Shown here: positions 19,190 to 29,159 of the stretch, piece after piece
Layout: every line of letters begins with the position of its first letter
How positions within the stretch are numbered: the first letter of the stretch is position 1
From: Trypanosoma brucei gambiense DAL972
Lineage: Eukaryota; Euglenozoa; Kinetoplastea; Trypanosomatida; Trypanosomatidae
Length of the DNA stretch: 64,000 nt
Reading direction: 5' to 3'
NCBI RefSeq assembly: GCF_000210295.1
Contig: NC_026741.1
Location: forward strand, 1,922,001-1,986,000
Notes under the pieces: generated by a model
What the model was told of the DNA's origin: nothing
Seen by the model: only the letters and a program-made list of their open reading frames with translations
Databases searched by the model: none
Position numbers and translations under genes: made by a program

Positions 19190-21271
19190 AGACTCGAAAG
19201 GAGAGCGGAGCAAACCTGCACATGAAGACGCGCGGAGAAAGTTCGGTCGTGGTCCTTGGTTTAAATGACCAGCAGTAGGTTTCACCACGCGAGCCCTTTT
19301 TTGTTTTCATTTGCTTTTTCTTCCCTCTTTGCTGTTTAGTGAGTTGTGTTGTCTTTCCTTCGTTGTTTCTATTGTATTTTTTTCCTAGTGACTGTGTAAT
19401 TGGTTAAGCGGCGCATATTAGCTCATCGTTTGATTTTATTTTGTTATTGTTGCTTTTGTTTGTCGACGATAGTTATAATTAATGTGGCCACGTTGCTCAC
19501 AAATATTTGCATGAGTTTCTACTGTACAAATATGTTTGACTGTGCGTTTTCTTTGATGTTAGGGCGGTGGACACAAAAGTCGACATTTGCATGCAAGACG
19601 CCACTGCTACCACGGCTCTAAGTGCATCTGAGCAGCGAGGTAATGTCGGGGACACATGTGTGTATGTGTTGAAAGAAGGAGAGAGTGTAACCATCTGACT
19701 GAACCTGCGCAATGGGGCGGTTTCGATATGTTGAACAGGGGAAAAACTCGGGTGTTGGAAGTGAACTGAGGCCGCGGGAAGCGTAAAGTGTGGAGAAATG
19801 TAGGGGAAAAGACTCGGAGAGAAAACAGCGGAAGCGTGTGGGTGGAGGGGAAAAAATAAGGAAGTAGACCTGTAAGGAGGAGGGGGCGCATTTAGCGTAT
19901 TTGGAGTACCTTTCGCTCCTCTAAGGTCTCTTCCTCTTTTCTTTTCCACCCTTTTCAACACTTTCCGTCCCTTATACCCCCTCAGGCACTTACTTACTTA
20001 CCTTGGCATTGGCACCTTTTGTTCACTTCTCCTGCTTGTTGGCTAAATTCTTGGGTTATGCCCCGTCTCTTCGGTCAGTGGTTTCTCCCCCCCCCCCCTC
20101 TCCCTCGTGTCTATTTATTTATTTTCGTTCTGATTTTAAAAGTAAGTGAAGAGATGCGCAGTCCGGCTGCCATTTTGTTTATTTTCAACGTTTTTCTTAA
20201 TTGTATTATTGAGTTGTATTGCACTGTTTTGCCCTTGGTTTGTAAGCAAAACAGCAAATGCAGGCGCATACGTGCGCATTGTCACGAAATTCTACGGCAC
20301 GCATAATTGTCAGTAATGCCATCATTTTTTGGGGGGGTTTTAATTCCTGTGCTTTCAATTTTTTTGTGAAAAAAAAGGAGGGACATTTCTCTAAACTCTT
20401 TTCACCTTCCCTCTCCGAACACAACGGCAACGCATCGTATGAGGGAATTTCCCCCTTGCCTACACACTGCAGTAGGGCACATCGTTATATTAGGGGAGGG
20501 GAAACCAAACGCAGACAAAGCGTCCGTGAGAAAATGTATTTCTGATCGTAAATACAAAAGAAGGGGGAAATCGAGAAGTACATGTTTATATTTACTTATG
20601 TTTATGAAAGTACTCGAATTATGGAATAATAGGACTTAAGTGAGAAGGAGAGAACGATTACACGCCCTCGCATGTTCCCTTTGCCTTCTTGATCTGCACC
20701 TTTCCAGTGATGCCCAGCACCCCCTTTACACGCTACCAGTTTTACATGGAGCTCTATAAGTCATAGGACACAGTATTTTATTCCACTTCCCCGCGCATGT
20801 GTATACACGGATGTACATGTATATATTGGTATATATTTAGTTGTTTCATTTATACTTTGTGGTGGTCTGACGTTTCGTTGTGCCCCCAATTCGCCGTCAT
20901 TAATCTTTTTGTTTTGTTTTTCGTTGTTTTGTTTGTATTTTCATCCATAACTGCAGCTAGACTGAAGCTACCTACACCCCCTCGCCTTCCCTTTTTTACT
21001 CTGGGGTAGCCTGTAACGTGGGCCTTTTCTGATGCTGTTACCGGGGTCCTCCCCAGACATAAGTGGTGAAGTCCTCGTGCCGTCGTGCTTCCAACCATCT
21101 GGAAAATATGTACTTTTTTACTATTGTCTCTTCACACAAGCAAACATACATACATAAACATAACAATACAAGGGATATTAAACCCACCAAAGTTGCGGGT
21201 GTAGGCACGTGTGTGCCAGAGGTGGAGACTGTGCGGAACAGTGGGACCACGTGAAACAGCGACGCAACGGG
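19190..21271 (+). other. 2-kb spacer with purine-rich block and duplicated 5' flank
   Basis: No + strand gene is seen. About 19660-19905 is strikingly purine-rich on the + strand, then about 19915-20110 becomes pyrimidine-rich, including a C10-12 run near 20090. The end (21054-21242) is one copy of a 189-bp direct repeat. Confidence 0.6.
21054..21242 (+). repeat. 189-bp direct repeat, copy 1 (upstream of CorA-like gene)
   Basis: It is the same length as the copy at 23191-23379 and differs by seven substitutions in my hand alignment (about 96% identical). It ends 29 bp before the ATG of the CorA-like gene, so it holds most of that gene's leader and a likely acceptor AG at 21203-21204. Confidence 0.9.
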
Positions 21272-22966
21272 ATGGTACCGAATGGCGGGGAAGCTGCAGG
21301 TGCATCACGCGAGCACACGCAGGGGCAGAACGCAGGCAGTTGCGCCCTCAACGTAGCAACAAATGGGAAGTGGGAGCCTTACGGGTACAATGACAGGGAA
21401 AGGGAGCAATCACATTTGAACAGTTCGAGGGGAGCACCCCTGCAGGTACGGGTCGTTGTGCAACTCCCCAACGGCACCGTGCGCGAGTGGAAAGATTTTG
21501 CGCAGTTGCAGGCACTACCCCAAATTCTCCGTGAGGTGTATACCACCACGCCAGACCAAGGTCGTAGTTCAGCGGGATCCCTCTCACCGTTAAAATTCTT
21601 CTGGATAGATATGAGCGGCATGCCGCAGCGGGAAGATCTGAGTGCCCTATTCGAGCTCCTTCACGTGTGCAAACATACGGAGCGAAGGTGGCGAGCTATG
21701 GCAGCAGCGCCTCCCGGGGTCGGGTTAGGCGGGTTTCCGCTAAATAATGGCACCTGCGAAGAAGGGGCGGAGCGGTCTCACTATGACGAAGATGACTATT
21801 ACGACGATGCAACGGAGCTCGACTACTTACGGGCCTTCGTTGCGGAGCAGTATGTTCAGATTAGCCTTACGGTTCTTGAATCACCAAACGTGACGGTGTA
21901 TGGATTACCAATGGAAAAGGACACTGAAAGGGAAATGGGCACTGAGAAGCACCAACGGCAGCGAGAGGGCTCGCGGCCGAACCTTCTCGACGCGTGTGAG
22001 TCAGGAACCCTGGCTTCTGTGCAAGTGTTGTGCTTCGTCAATGGAGTCGTCACCTGGCGGCCACAGCCGGCGGTACAAGGGTGGGAATACATTCCCCACG
22101 GTCTCGAACGTAGACTGAGTAACAGCACCAACATTGGTGATGGCAGAGCAGTTGGTGACGGCAACGAGGAACCGCGCGGAGCACTAACCACGTCTCTGCT
22201 TGTACTCACCATTCTCGACGAACTTTATATGGCTTTCCTTCCAGATACGACTATAGTGCTCAGCGAGGTGGATACAATCGACTCTATGTTGCCACTTGTC
22301 CGACAGCGAATGTCAGACCAGGCGGACATATTGAGGCGCATTCAAATGTTGCGTCGGAGTTTGTCGGTACATCGCCGCGTGCTGATGAGCAAGGTTAGTG
22401 TGCTTGAGCTCTTGAGCAGACCCACTGTGCGCGTACTCTTACCCTTCATGAATCCAATCACGGACGCCGTCAATGAAAAAGAACGGGAGCATTGTCGCGA
22501 GCCATTTGACCCCCGCGTGTATCAACCGAGACACCGCCACGGAGAATTGCACTACGAACAGTCTGAAGCAAGGGCAAGGCGCGCCCCTTCATCAGGGCAA
22601 CAGAGCGACACCTACGCAGATATCGCCTGTCGCATTCTGCACGTCCTTTCTAAGCTCGAGGACGCGCGCAGGATTCTCACAAACTCTATCATCATCCACT
22701 CCTCGGGTGTTGCGGCGGTGAACAACTACAACAGCAATCAGTCTGATACCCTCAGCATTACGCTGGGCTACGTTGCTTTGATGTCCCTGCCCCCAACTAT
22801 CGTAGCTTCGCAATGGGGAATGAACGTTTACGTCCCGTGGGTGGATATGAATTCTACCGCGCCCTTCTGGGGTATTGTAGGTGCGGTGACGGCATACGCG
22901 GCCCTCGTGCTCTCCTATCCAATATTCTGTTGGATCAGGGGCAGACCGGACAAACTAGTCTTTTAG
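21272..22966 (+). CDS. CorA-like Mg2+ transporter
   Basis: Seen: 564 residues from the first ATG of the frame. The C-terminus has the CorA/Mrs2/Alr1 design: a long helix (ILHVLSKLEDARRILTNSII), first membrane helix (LSITLGYVALMSLPPTIVASQ), the diagnostic GMN at 516-518, a short loop, a second helix (FWGIVGAVTAYAALVLSYPI) and a basic tail (CWIRGRPDKLVF). The N-terminal ~400 residues form the soluble domain, with an acidic Asp/Tyr stretch near 170-180. Known: the family makes homopentameric Mg2+ channels whose GMN motif is at the pore entrance. Odd: hydrophilic insertions make it longer than bacterial CorA. I see no clear mitochondrial presequence, so plasma or organelle membrane is open. Two membrane helices plus GMN make the family call good. 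Confidence 0.85.
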   Translation: MVPNGGEAAGASREHTQGQNAGSCALNVATNGKWEPYGYNDREREQSHLNSSRGAPLQVRVVVQLPNGTVREWKDFAQLQALPQILREVYTTTPDQGRSSAGSLSPLKFFWIDMSGMPQREDLSALFELLHVCKHTERRWRAMAAAPPGVGLGGFPLNNGTCEEGAERSHYDEDDYYDDATELDYLRAFVAEQYVQISLTVLESPNVTVYGLPMEKDTEREMGTEKHQRQREGSRPNLLDACESGTLASVQVLCFVNGVVTWRPQPAVQGWEYIPHGLERRLSNSTNIGDGRAVGDGNEEPRGALTTSLLVLTILDELYMAFLPDTTIVLSEVDTIDSMLPLVRQRMSDQADILRRIQMLRRSLSVHRRVLMSKVSVLELLSRPTVRVLLPFMNPITDAVNEKEREHCREPFDPRVYQPRHRHGELHYEQSEARARRAPSSGQQSDTYADIACRILHVLSKLEDARRILTNSIIIHSSGVAAVNNYNSNQSDTLSITLGYVALMSLPPTIVASQWGMNVYVPWVDMNSTAPFWGIVGAVTAYAALVLSYPIFCWIRGRPDKLVF

Positions 22967-23190
22967 TATTGGCGGCACGGCCTCATCTGCAGATAGTTTG
23001 CGCGGTGCGTCCGGGGAGAATATCCACGGAGGCTTTGGTGAGCTGTGCATGAAACGCCCAGAAGGCAGCGTTTGTAGTCGAAGATTCACCTGTGAAGAGA
23101 AGGAAAGGACCTTCTCTTGCTATTCGCCACGCGGCCTGCAGCGGCACTTGGTGTACAATTGCCCTCCTGCAACGTTCTACACGCTCCTCC

Positions 23191-23379
23191 CAGACATAAG
23201 TGGTGAAGTCCTCGTGCCGTCGCGCTTCCAACCATCTGGAAAATATATACTTTTTCACTATTATCTCTTCACACAAACAAACATACATACATAAACATAA
23301 CAATACAAGGGATATTAAACCCACCAAAGCTGCGGGTGTAGGCACGTGTGTGCCAGAGGTGGAAACTGTGCGGAACAGT
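23191..23379 (+). repeat. 189-bp direct repeat, copy 2 (downstream of CorA-like gene)
   Basis: A copy of the leader region of the CorA-like gene placed 225 bp after its stop. The seven differences from copy 1 are all transitions. No coding sequence related to the CorA-like gene follows it. Confidence 0.9.
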
Positions 23380-24317
23380 TGTAGCTGATGGAGAGCTTCT
23401 TGGGAACGGAGATCATCTGTCCACACGCCTAGACATCGTAACAGTTTGGTAAAATATACGCAACTACGAACCGTCATATGCTTGCTAACTACATCGCTAC
23501 TCTGTTTTCTGAAAAGAGCGAGAGGTTGCAGAAGCAATGGTCCATGTAGTCCCAACACCGCATTAGGTTCAGTTACGTTGATACCCGGTGCTTCCCACCG
23601 TTGCAACTTCGCAGAGGGAGCTTGGACATCACGTACCGTGGCAGGGATGCGATACCACTGTACGCTACGGTATGGACGCGACGAACGCGCTCCCAGTTTC
23701 CTCATACCCACCGTATTTTGGGACGAAAAGCAAAATAAGCAAGTTCGGCAGTGGTGATTACGTGAATTTGATCTTCGCCACACTGTGATGCTAGCGAATG
23801 TTTTCTTTTTATATAAAGACCAGCTGGAAGGACGGTCTTAACTTCATTCCTGCGAACGGTTCCGGTGTCTTGATGTTTGAAGGGAGTAGCTGCGGTGGCG
23901 GTCGTATGTTTTCATATGTGCGGTCGCACCCCAGGTCAAGGAAACCGTGCCCTTTTATGGTGATACCTCCCCCCTAACCACGAGTAATTGGCCTCTTCTC
24001 GTCGTGAGTGCGTACCCCCTTTCTGTCTCAATTTATTTATTCGTTTAAATTTTGTTTTGTTGTGGCGGGGTATTTTCTGGTGGCTGCGTATTTCCTATTT
24101 ATTAATTTGTAGCCCACTGAACACGAGCACGTTCGTGTCATCGCCTTTTTGTTTTTTGATGAGTCGCTCACAGACCAAAAAGGTCACCAGTGCGCCACCG
24201 GTCCCGAGTCTTTGCACGTAACTCTCCAGTCGTTGCTAACATGGTTACAAATGTCACCAACAACACCACGAGGATGTCCTTGTGAGTTGTCCACTTCATC
24301 TATTTACGTACTTGGTA

Positions 24318-24348
24318 CCTCCTTTTTCTATTTTTGCTGCATTTGCAG
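24318..24348 (+). promoter_or_regulatory. Predicted spliced-leader acceptor
   Basis: The tract CCTTTTTCTATTTTTGC leads to TTTGCAG with AG at 24347-24348. The first ATG downstream is 24384, giving a 35-nt leader and fixing the start of the dihydrouridine synthase. Confidence 0.75.
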
Positions 24349-24383
24349 AAAAGGAAGGGGACAACGCTGCGCCATCAGCGCTG

Positions 24384-25946
24384 ATGGTATACGATGAGGC
24401 GGCGCTGTCAAAGTATCGTGGCCTGCTGGATAGCGGTGAGCCGTTTCGCAGCAGAACATGCCGATACTGTTCCAGTGGAAACACAGCGGTAAAGCATATA
24501 AACAGCAAAAAGAAACCCAAGTCGCCGTGGGACTTTTGGAACAGCATTGTTTGTTCCCCAACCGCCTCACATACACGCGCGGAGGGGCGCAAGAGGACGC
24601 CAATGTATGTTGTGGGACCAATGGTGGACCAAAGCGAACTGCCATTCCGTCTGCTCTGTCGGCGTTATGGGGCTACACTGGCATACACCCCAATGTTTCA
24701 TGCAAAGAGCTTCGCCCAAAGTGCACACTACCGCCAACGCTACTTTTCAACAACAACATTTCCTCCACATTCCGCCATGGAATCAGGGGGAAATGTTGCC
24801 GCTAACGATAGCACCAGTAACGATGGGGCATTAGATAATGACCATCCGCTGTTCGCTCAGTTCTGTGGAAATGACCCTGAAACCATCCTTGCCGCCGCTC
24901 GACATGTGGAGGATTACTGCGAGGCCGTTGATTTCAACATCGGTTGTCCGCAAGGCATCGCCCGCCGTGGCCATTATGGTTCGTTCCTCATGGAGGACTG
25001 GGAATTGCTTCACAACATTCTCCATGCGTTGGCAGTTGAGCTTCGCGTCCCTGTAACAGCAAAAATGAGAATATTTGACGATGAGGCACTGACACTAAAA
25101 TACGCTGAGATGCTGCGTGACACGGGAATCTATGTCCTCTGTGTGCATGGCCGGACCCGCGAAAACAAGGGACAGCAACAGCAGCCCGCAGACCTACGAA
25201 TGATACGCCGTGTGCACGAGCATTTGAGGGGTTCTATTCCTATCATTGCAAACGGCAACGTGCTTACATTCGAGGACGTGCCACGAAACTTAGCCATAAC
25301 GGGTTGCGAAGGATATATGTGCGCAGAGCCTCTGCTGTGGGATCCGAAGTTGTTTGCACCGTTAGCTTCAAGTTCGACCGCGGAGTTCGCTCCCAACATA
25401 ACCGATTCAACCTTATCAACTTCTCCAGCACCGTCCACAGTTCGCAGTGGTCGGCTCTTTGCGGAGTCCCGGCCGACACGTCTGAAAGCACTGGCCACGG
25501 CCTCAGAATACCTGGAGCTAGTTCGTCGTTTCCCTGTGGACATTGGTTTCGTCAAGGCGCACTTCTTCAAGATGCTGTACCACAGCTATGAAATGCATCC
25601 GGCGCATCAACAGTGGCTAGCAAATTTCAGCATTAATGGCAGTAACGTTGGCAACGATGTTGTCGAAAATTGTGCGACGAGTCACTGCGGCGAGCAAAGG
25701 GAAACGACGGTGGTGGGCCACGATATCTTCACGGCGGCTCTTGACGCTCTAACCGATCATCTTCATTCGCTTCAGAAAGCCGAACTTTCGTTAGAACACG
25801 ACGGCCCGCAGCCGAAGCGTCAGCGGGAGCTTAAGGTGGGAGAAGAAGGAAAGGAACGGCAGCAGCTGAAGAATGGAAGGAGAGTGGACGGTTTAACGGA
25901 TACCTTTGCGGATGACGAAACGCTTGGCATCGACTTCTTGATGTGA
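24384..25946 (+). CDS. DUS1: tRNA-dihydrouridine synthase, Dus1 type
   Basis: Seen: 520 residues. An FMN TIM-barrel core begins at about 75 with VVGPMVDQSELPFRLL, continues through TPMFHAKSF, FCGNDPETI and the catalytic-cysteine motif NIGCPQ (C188), then RRGHYGSFLM, VTAKMRIF, VHGRTRENKG, IIANGNV and GYMCAE. These match eukaryotic DUS1 closely, in particular VDQSEL, CPQ-IA-RGHYG and HGRT-E-KG. Known: Dus1 reduces U16/U17 in the D-loop of tRNAs with NAD(P)H through FMN. Odd: an N-terminal extension with CRYCSSGN, and two insertions (about 132-150; 325-355). The C-terminal ~130 residues are lineage-specific, with a basic cluster (PKRQRELK) that could be a nuclear signal. Start chosen by the splice acceptor; non-ATG codons extend the frame upstream. 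Confidence 0.92.
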   Translation: MVYDEAALSKYRGLLDSGEPFRSRTCRYCSSGNTAVKHINSKKKPKSPWDFWNSIVCSPTASHTRAEGRKRTPMYVVGPMVDQSELPFRLLCRRYGATLAYTPMFHAKSFAQSAHYRQRYFSTTTFPPHSAMESGGNVAANDSTSNDGALDNDHPLFAQFCGNDPETILAAARHVEDYCEAVDFNIGCPQGIARRGHYGSFLMEDWELLHNILHALAVELRVPVTAKMRIFDDEALTLKYAEMLRDTGIYVLCVHGRTRENKGQQQQPADLRMIRRVHEHLRGSIPIIANGNVLTFEDVPRNLAITGCEGYMCAEPLLWDPKLFAPLASSSTAEFAPNITDSTLSTSPAPSTVRSGRLFAESRPTRLKALATASEYLELVRRFPVDIGFVKAHFFKMLYHSYEMHPAHQQWLANFSINGSNVGNDVVENCATSHCGEQRETTVVGHDIFTAALDALTDHLHSLQKAELSLEHDGPQPKRQRELKVGEEGKERQQLKNGRRVDGLTDTFADDETLGIDFLM

Positions 25947-26537
25947 CGTATGGCATTGTTTCACAACTTCTCTGACGGCACTTTGAACTGTCCGTGCGTG
26001 TAGGCCCATGTGCGTTGTTCGTATTTCACTTCATACACGTTGTAATTACTATCGCGTTGCTTCCCCTCTCTATGTGTTCCTTTTACTGCTGGCAGTGTTG
26101 GTAGCAGTTGCACTACAAACTTCAAGGCACAATCTTGAACAACTCCACACAACACGACTTAGCAACAACAGCAAAATCAGATAGGCACAACTCTACCAAT
26201 AAGGTGGAGTAGGGGGAAAGCGGTATAAAAAAGGAATAGTTTTAAGCCGAAATCAGAGGGTGTCGCGGTTGCCTTGTCACGCGGTCCCACCTTCATTTGC
26301 ATACACCCAGTAGAAACGGGTTCCACTAGTGCGGTCAAGAAAAAAAGGACCAAGCGGAGTGTGCGTCGGTAAGGGTCCGCTGATCGGCACACAAAACACG
26401 CACACCTTGCATATACGTAAAGAATAAGGAAGAAGAACATATTATAAGCTACTTCTTTCACGAATATTTATTGCTATTATTGAAGCGAAGCAGGGCATAA
26501 AAGAAGGGGGGATAAAAAGGTAGAGAGTACGGCGAAA
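25947..26537 (+). other. Intergenic spacer
   Basis: No + strand gene is seen. A 94-residue frame on the - strand (26177-26461) is judged spurious. Confidence 0.6.
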
Positions 26538-29159
26538 ATGGAACATCTGAAAAATTTTCCGCGTCTCGGGAGAACTCTACTAGTCATCACTGTTTTTCTC
26601 ATAGCTTTCCCCCCGGGAGTCGCCAAATGTCAAAAGCAACGGTACCAGAAACCCCAGTTGGAAAAGGTGGGGGAAGGAAATCAAAAGACGCCGAAGGTGC
26701 GGAATCGGCTGTCTGGCACTCTGTCATCCGGAGATGTCCGCACCTTCAGTGGAATACGATCGGTACTTCACAAGGGTGGCGACGGTATCAAGTATAAGAC
26801 CCAACGCCGTGATTACACAACAACCAGTAAGCCCACAGGGGCCCAGTTCCTCACGGCGCAGACAGCCCAACTTGAAGAAGGGACACAGCAGGATAAAGCG
26901 AATCAAACCGACATCAATATTCGGGTGTATGATATGAGAAAACAAAAGGAAATTAACAAATTTCGTCAGTCGACGGGTGTGTATTTGGTCAATGCAGTCC
27001 CAGGCAGCACAAAGTATCTGGAATTTGAAAGCAGCACACGTGACGAGATAAGTGTAGTCACACAGCTGCTGAGCAACCGCTACGACACGGACGTTCCCGC
27101 TGACAACTGCGTGGGTTACTTTGTGAACGTGGAAATACGCAACAGCAGCGAAGTGAATCTGACGGCACTTACCACGCCGAAAGACCCTCCGGCAGTAGGT
27201 GAAGAAGATAAAAACGGTAGCAGCACGAGTACTCATGGGGGGGAAGGTGAAAACTACGAACTGGAGGGAGGTTGGAAATTCCTGTGGAGTGTCATTGCCA
27301 CAATGCTCGACACGAGCAGCTTTTGTGATTTGCTCCCGAAGGTTATGCTGCGTGTCGAGCCAGATCCGGAGCCACAATCATACGTAGTTCTATTCCAGTC
27401 GCATATCGGGATGGGTTTGGGCTCTCAGCGCAGGGGAAAAGACTGTCTGCTTAGGGTGTTTGTCACGCGAACTCCCAAAGAAAGGGAACGCCGTATGCAA
27501 AATACCTTCGCTCTGGGCGTTCCACTCCTCATCCTGTTGCTCATGGCACCAATGACCTTCATGCATGCCCACTTGCTGCCTGACTTCATGGCCGACATTG
27601 ATGTGGTGTTCTGGTTGATATACCCGGCAGTGGCAATGAGGAATGGACTAGCATGCCTTTTCGTGTACCTTTATCGAGTGTCGCGGGAGGCGTACGTCGC
27701 GCGGCGGGAGGAGCGGCGTCAGCGTCAACTTGAGGAGCAGCACCGGCAGATCATGGAGCAAGAAGCCCTTGTATTGGCAGATGTGACGATGAACAATGTA
27801 GACAAAAACAATAAGGGTAGTAGCTCTAACGCCAAGCTGTCCCATCAGCCGCTTGCTCATATGAGCCAGACACCGCAGGGAACGGAGGAGGGATTTGATG
27901 GGGCAGAAGGCGGGGCACATGCGGAAAAGCATAAAAAACAAGAGGGATGGAATGCTAACGCTGACCAGAGGAACAGGGAGGGGCCAAGCGGGGCAGCAGT
28001 TGCTCAGGTAGAACATGCACCACTGCTCTCCTCCAGGACGGCATTGACGGCAGAAGATGTTGTAGTAATGGACGACATGGTTGACATGGATCTGGACGGC
28101 GATGATGAGGCCCACAGTGGCTTGAGGCGACCACTCATAACAGGTCAAAAGAAAGTGAAGAAAGCTACGGGTAGTGTTGAGGGAGAGTTTGCGGGTTCCA
28201 CAGTGGGAGAGGGATCGGCACCGGCAACCAGGTCGGAAGAAGCGGACGGCCCCAACGATGCTGAACCAGCTGCGGTAGTTGGGCAAGGAAAAGCCGTCTC
28301 AACTCGGTCTGCAGTCAGTGGGGGTGCGCCGGCAAAAAGTGATTGTGAGGAGGAGGATGACGAGCGCATCTGCCGTATCTGCCGTGACGATGAAACCGAC
28401 GAAAAACTTATATCCGCATGCGAGTGCATAGGCTCTGTGCGTTGGATTCACGTCTCCTGCCTCGACAGATGGCGTATTGAAAGCACCAAACGGAATCTTC
28501 ACAATGTGAACTGCTGCGAGATCTGTAAAAAGCCTTTCCACGTCCCTATAAGCCGCCACGCACAGATCATGAGGAACTTAAAGAGTGTGAGTCGCGGTCT
28601 GCTGCTCGTGTTCAGCATCATATTTACATTTATCACGGCCACTATAGGCCAACGCGTGACGCTTGGTGAGATGACCTGCCGCACGCCGTGGCACACTGTC
28701 TCTTACAGCACCATGTTTGAGATCGACGGAGTTGTCCTCACCGTATTCATGCAGTTTACGCTGACGATGCTGGCGGTCTATGCGTTCGCACTAGTGAGCG
28801 CCCGCTTCCACGCGGACCCCGAAACACTGGAGCATCTTCTGACCTTTCAGACCTTCCCCCCCTTTTGGACGATGCGAAACACTGGTATGATAGTGTTGAT
28901 TTTTGCAGGAGGGGTTCTGCAAGCCCTAGCACTTGGTCTCCTAACCAAACTCTTTATTTACCGCACGAGCAACATTGTGTGGTCATGGGAGGCGTCGCCC
29001 TGCATAGGAGCGGTACTGTTCCTGGGATACGTGGCGATGGGAACATTGGTTTCTGTCAAAGTCCATTCTTGGGCACAGCGCAGGCGCCTACGGCAGGCAC
29101 GTCGGGTGCAGGTACGGAACGTAGAAGAACAGGGGGACCAGCAGCGGCAGTTGCCCTAG
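26538..29159 (+). CDS. RINGv (MARCH-type) membrane E3 ubiquitin ligase
   Basis: Seen: 873 residues. A hydrophobic segment at about 13-29 (TLLVITVFLIAFPPGVA) is a signal peptide or anchor. Then comes a ~290-residue soluble region, two membrane helices (about 324-345 and 355-379), a charged coiled-coil (381-412), a disordered acidic stretch, the RING-variant domain and four further helices (about 686-705, 730-753, 783-806, 820-840). The zinc ligands fit C4HC3 spacing: C612, C615, C628, C630, H638, C641, C660, C663; W645 after the sixth ligand is also typical. Known: such ligases ubiquitinate membrane proteins for sorting or ER degradation. Odd: in most MARCH proteins the RINGv is near the N-terminus, whereas here it follows a probable lumenal domain and two helices. 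By topology the RING would face the cytosol. Substrates unknown. Confidence 0.88.
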   Translation: MEHLKNFPRLGRTLLVITVFLIAFPPGVAKCQKQRYQKPQLEKVGEGNQKTPKVRNRLSGTLSSGDVRTFSGIRSVLHKGGDGIKYKTQRRDYTTTSKPTGAQFLTAQTAQLEEGTQQDKANQTDINIRVYDMRKQKEINKFRQSTGVYLVNAVPGSTKYLEFESSTRDEISVVTQLLSNRYDTDVPADNCVGYFVNVEIRNSSEVNLTALTTPKDPPAVGEEDKNGSSTSTHGGEGENYELEGGWKFLWSVIATMLDTSSFCDLLPKVMLRVEPDPEPQSYVVLFQSHIGMGLGSQRRGKDCLLRVFVTRTPKERERRMQNTFALGVPLLILLLMAPMTFMHAHLLPDFMADIDVVFWLIYPAVAMRNGLACLFVYLYRVSREAYVARREERRQRQLEEQHRQIMEQEALVLADVTMNNVDKNNKGSSSNAKLSHQPLAHMSQTPQGTEEGFDGAEGGAHAEKHKKQEGWNANADQRNREGPSGAAVAQVEHAPLLSSRTALTAEDVVVMDDMVDMDLDGDDEAHSGLRRPLITGQKKVKKATGSVEGEFAGSTVGEGSAPATRSEEADGPNDAEPAAVVGQGKAVSTRSAVSGGAPAKSDCEEEDDERICRICRDDETDEKLISACECIGSVRWIHVSCLDRWRIESTKRNLHNVNCCEICKKPFHVPISRHAQIMRNLKSVSRGLLLVFSIIFTFITATIGQRVTLGEMTCRTPWHTVSYSTMFEIDGVVLTVFMQFTLTMLAVYAFALVSARFHADPETLEHLLTFQTFPPFWTMRNTGMIVLIFAGGVLQALALGLLTKLFIYRTSNIVWSWEASPCIGAVLFLGYVAMGTLVSVKVHSWAQRRRLRQARRVQVRNVEEQGDQQRQLP

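Larger units (their letters stand above)
22967..24383 (+). other. 1.4-kb spacer with second copy of the 189-bp repeat
   Basis: No gene is supported. It contains the second copy of the repeat and, at its end, the acceptor for the dihydrouridine synthase gene. The sequence around 22985-23190 and 23380-23790 is less T-rich than other spacers and could be decayed coding sequence, but I recognise nothing in it. Confidence 0.55.

Noticed and set aside
19497..19961. 154-codon - strand frame
   Set aside because: Produced by the purine-rich + strand block; low-complexity Ser/Pro/His/Phe translation with no family resemblance.
22983..23783. 266-codon - strand frame
   Set aside because: Opposite to all genes, no recognisable domain, and part of it is just the reverse of the 189-bp repeat.
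26177..26461. 94-codon - strand frame with a hydrophobic start
   Set aside because: Short, opposite in direction, in a spacer, and hydrophobicity comes from A-rich + strand sequence.
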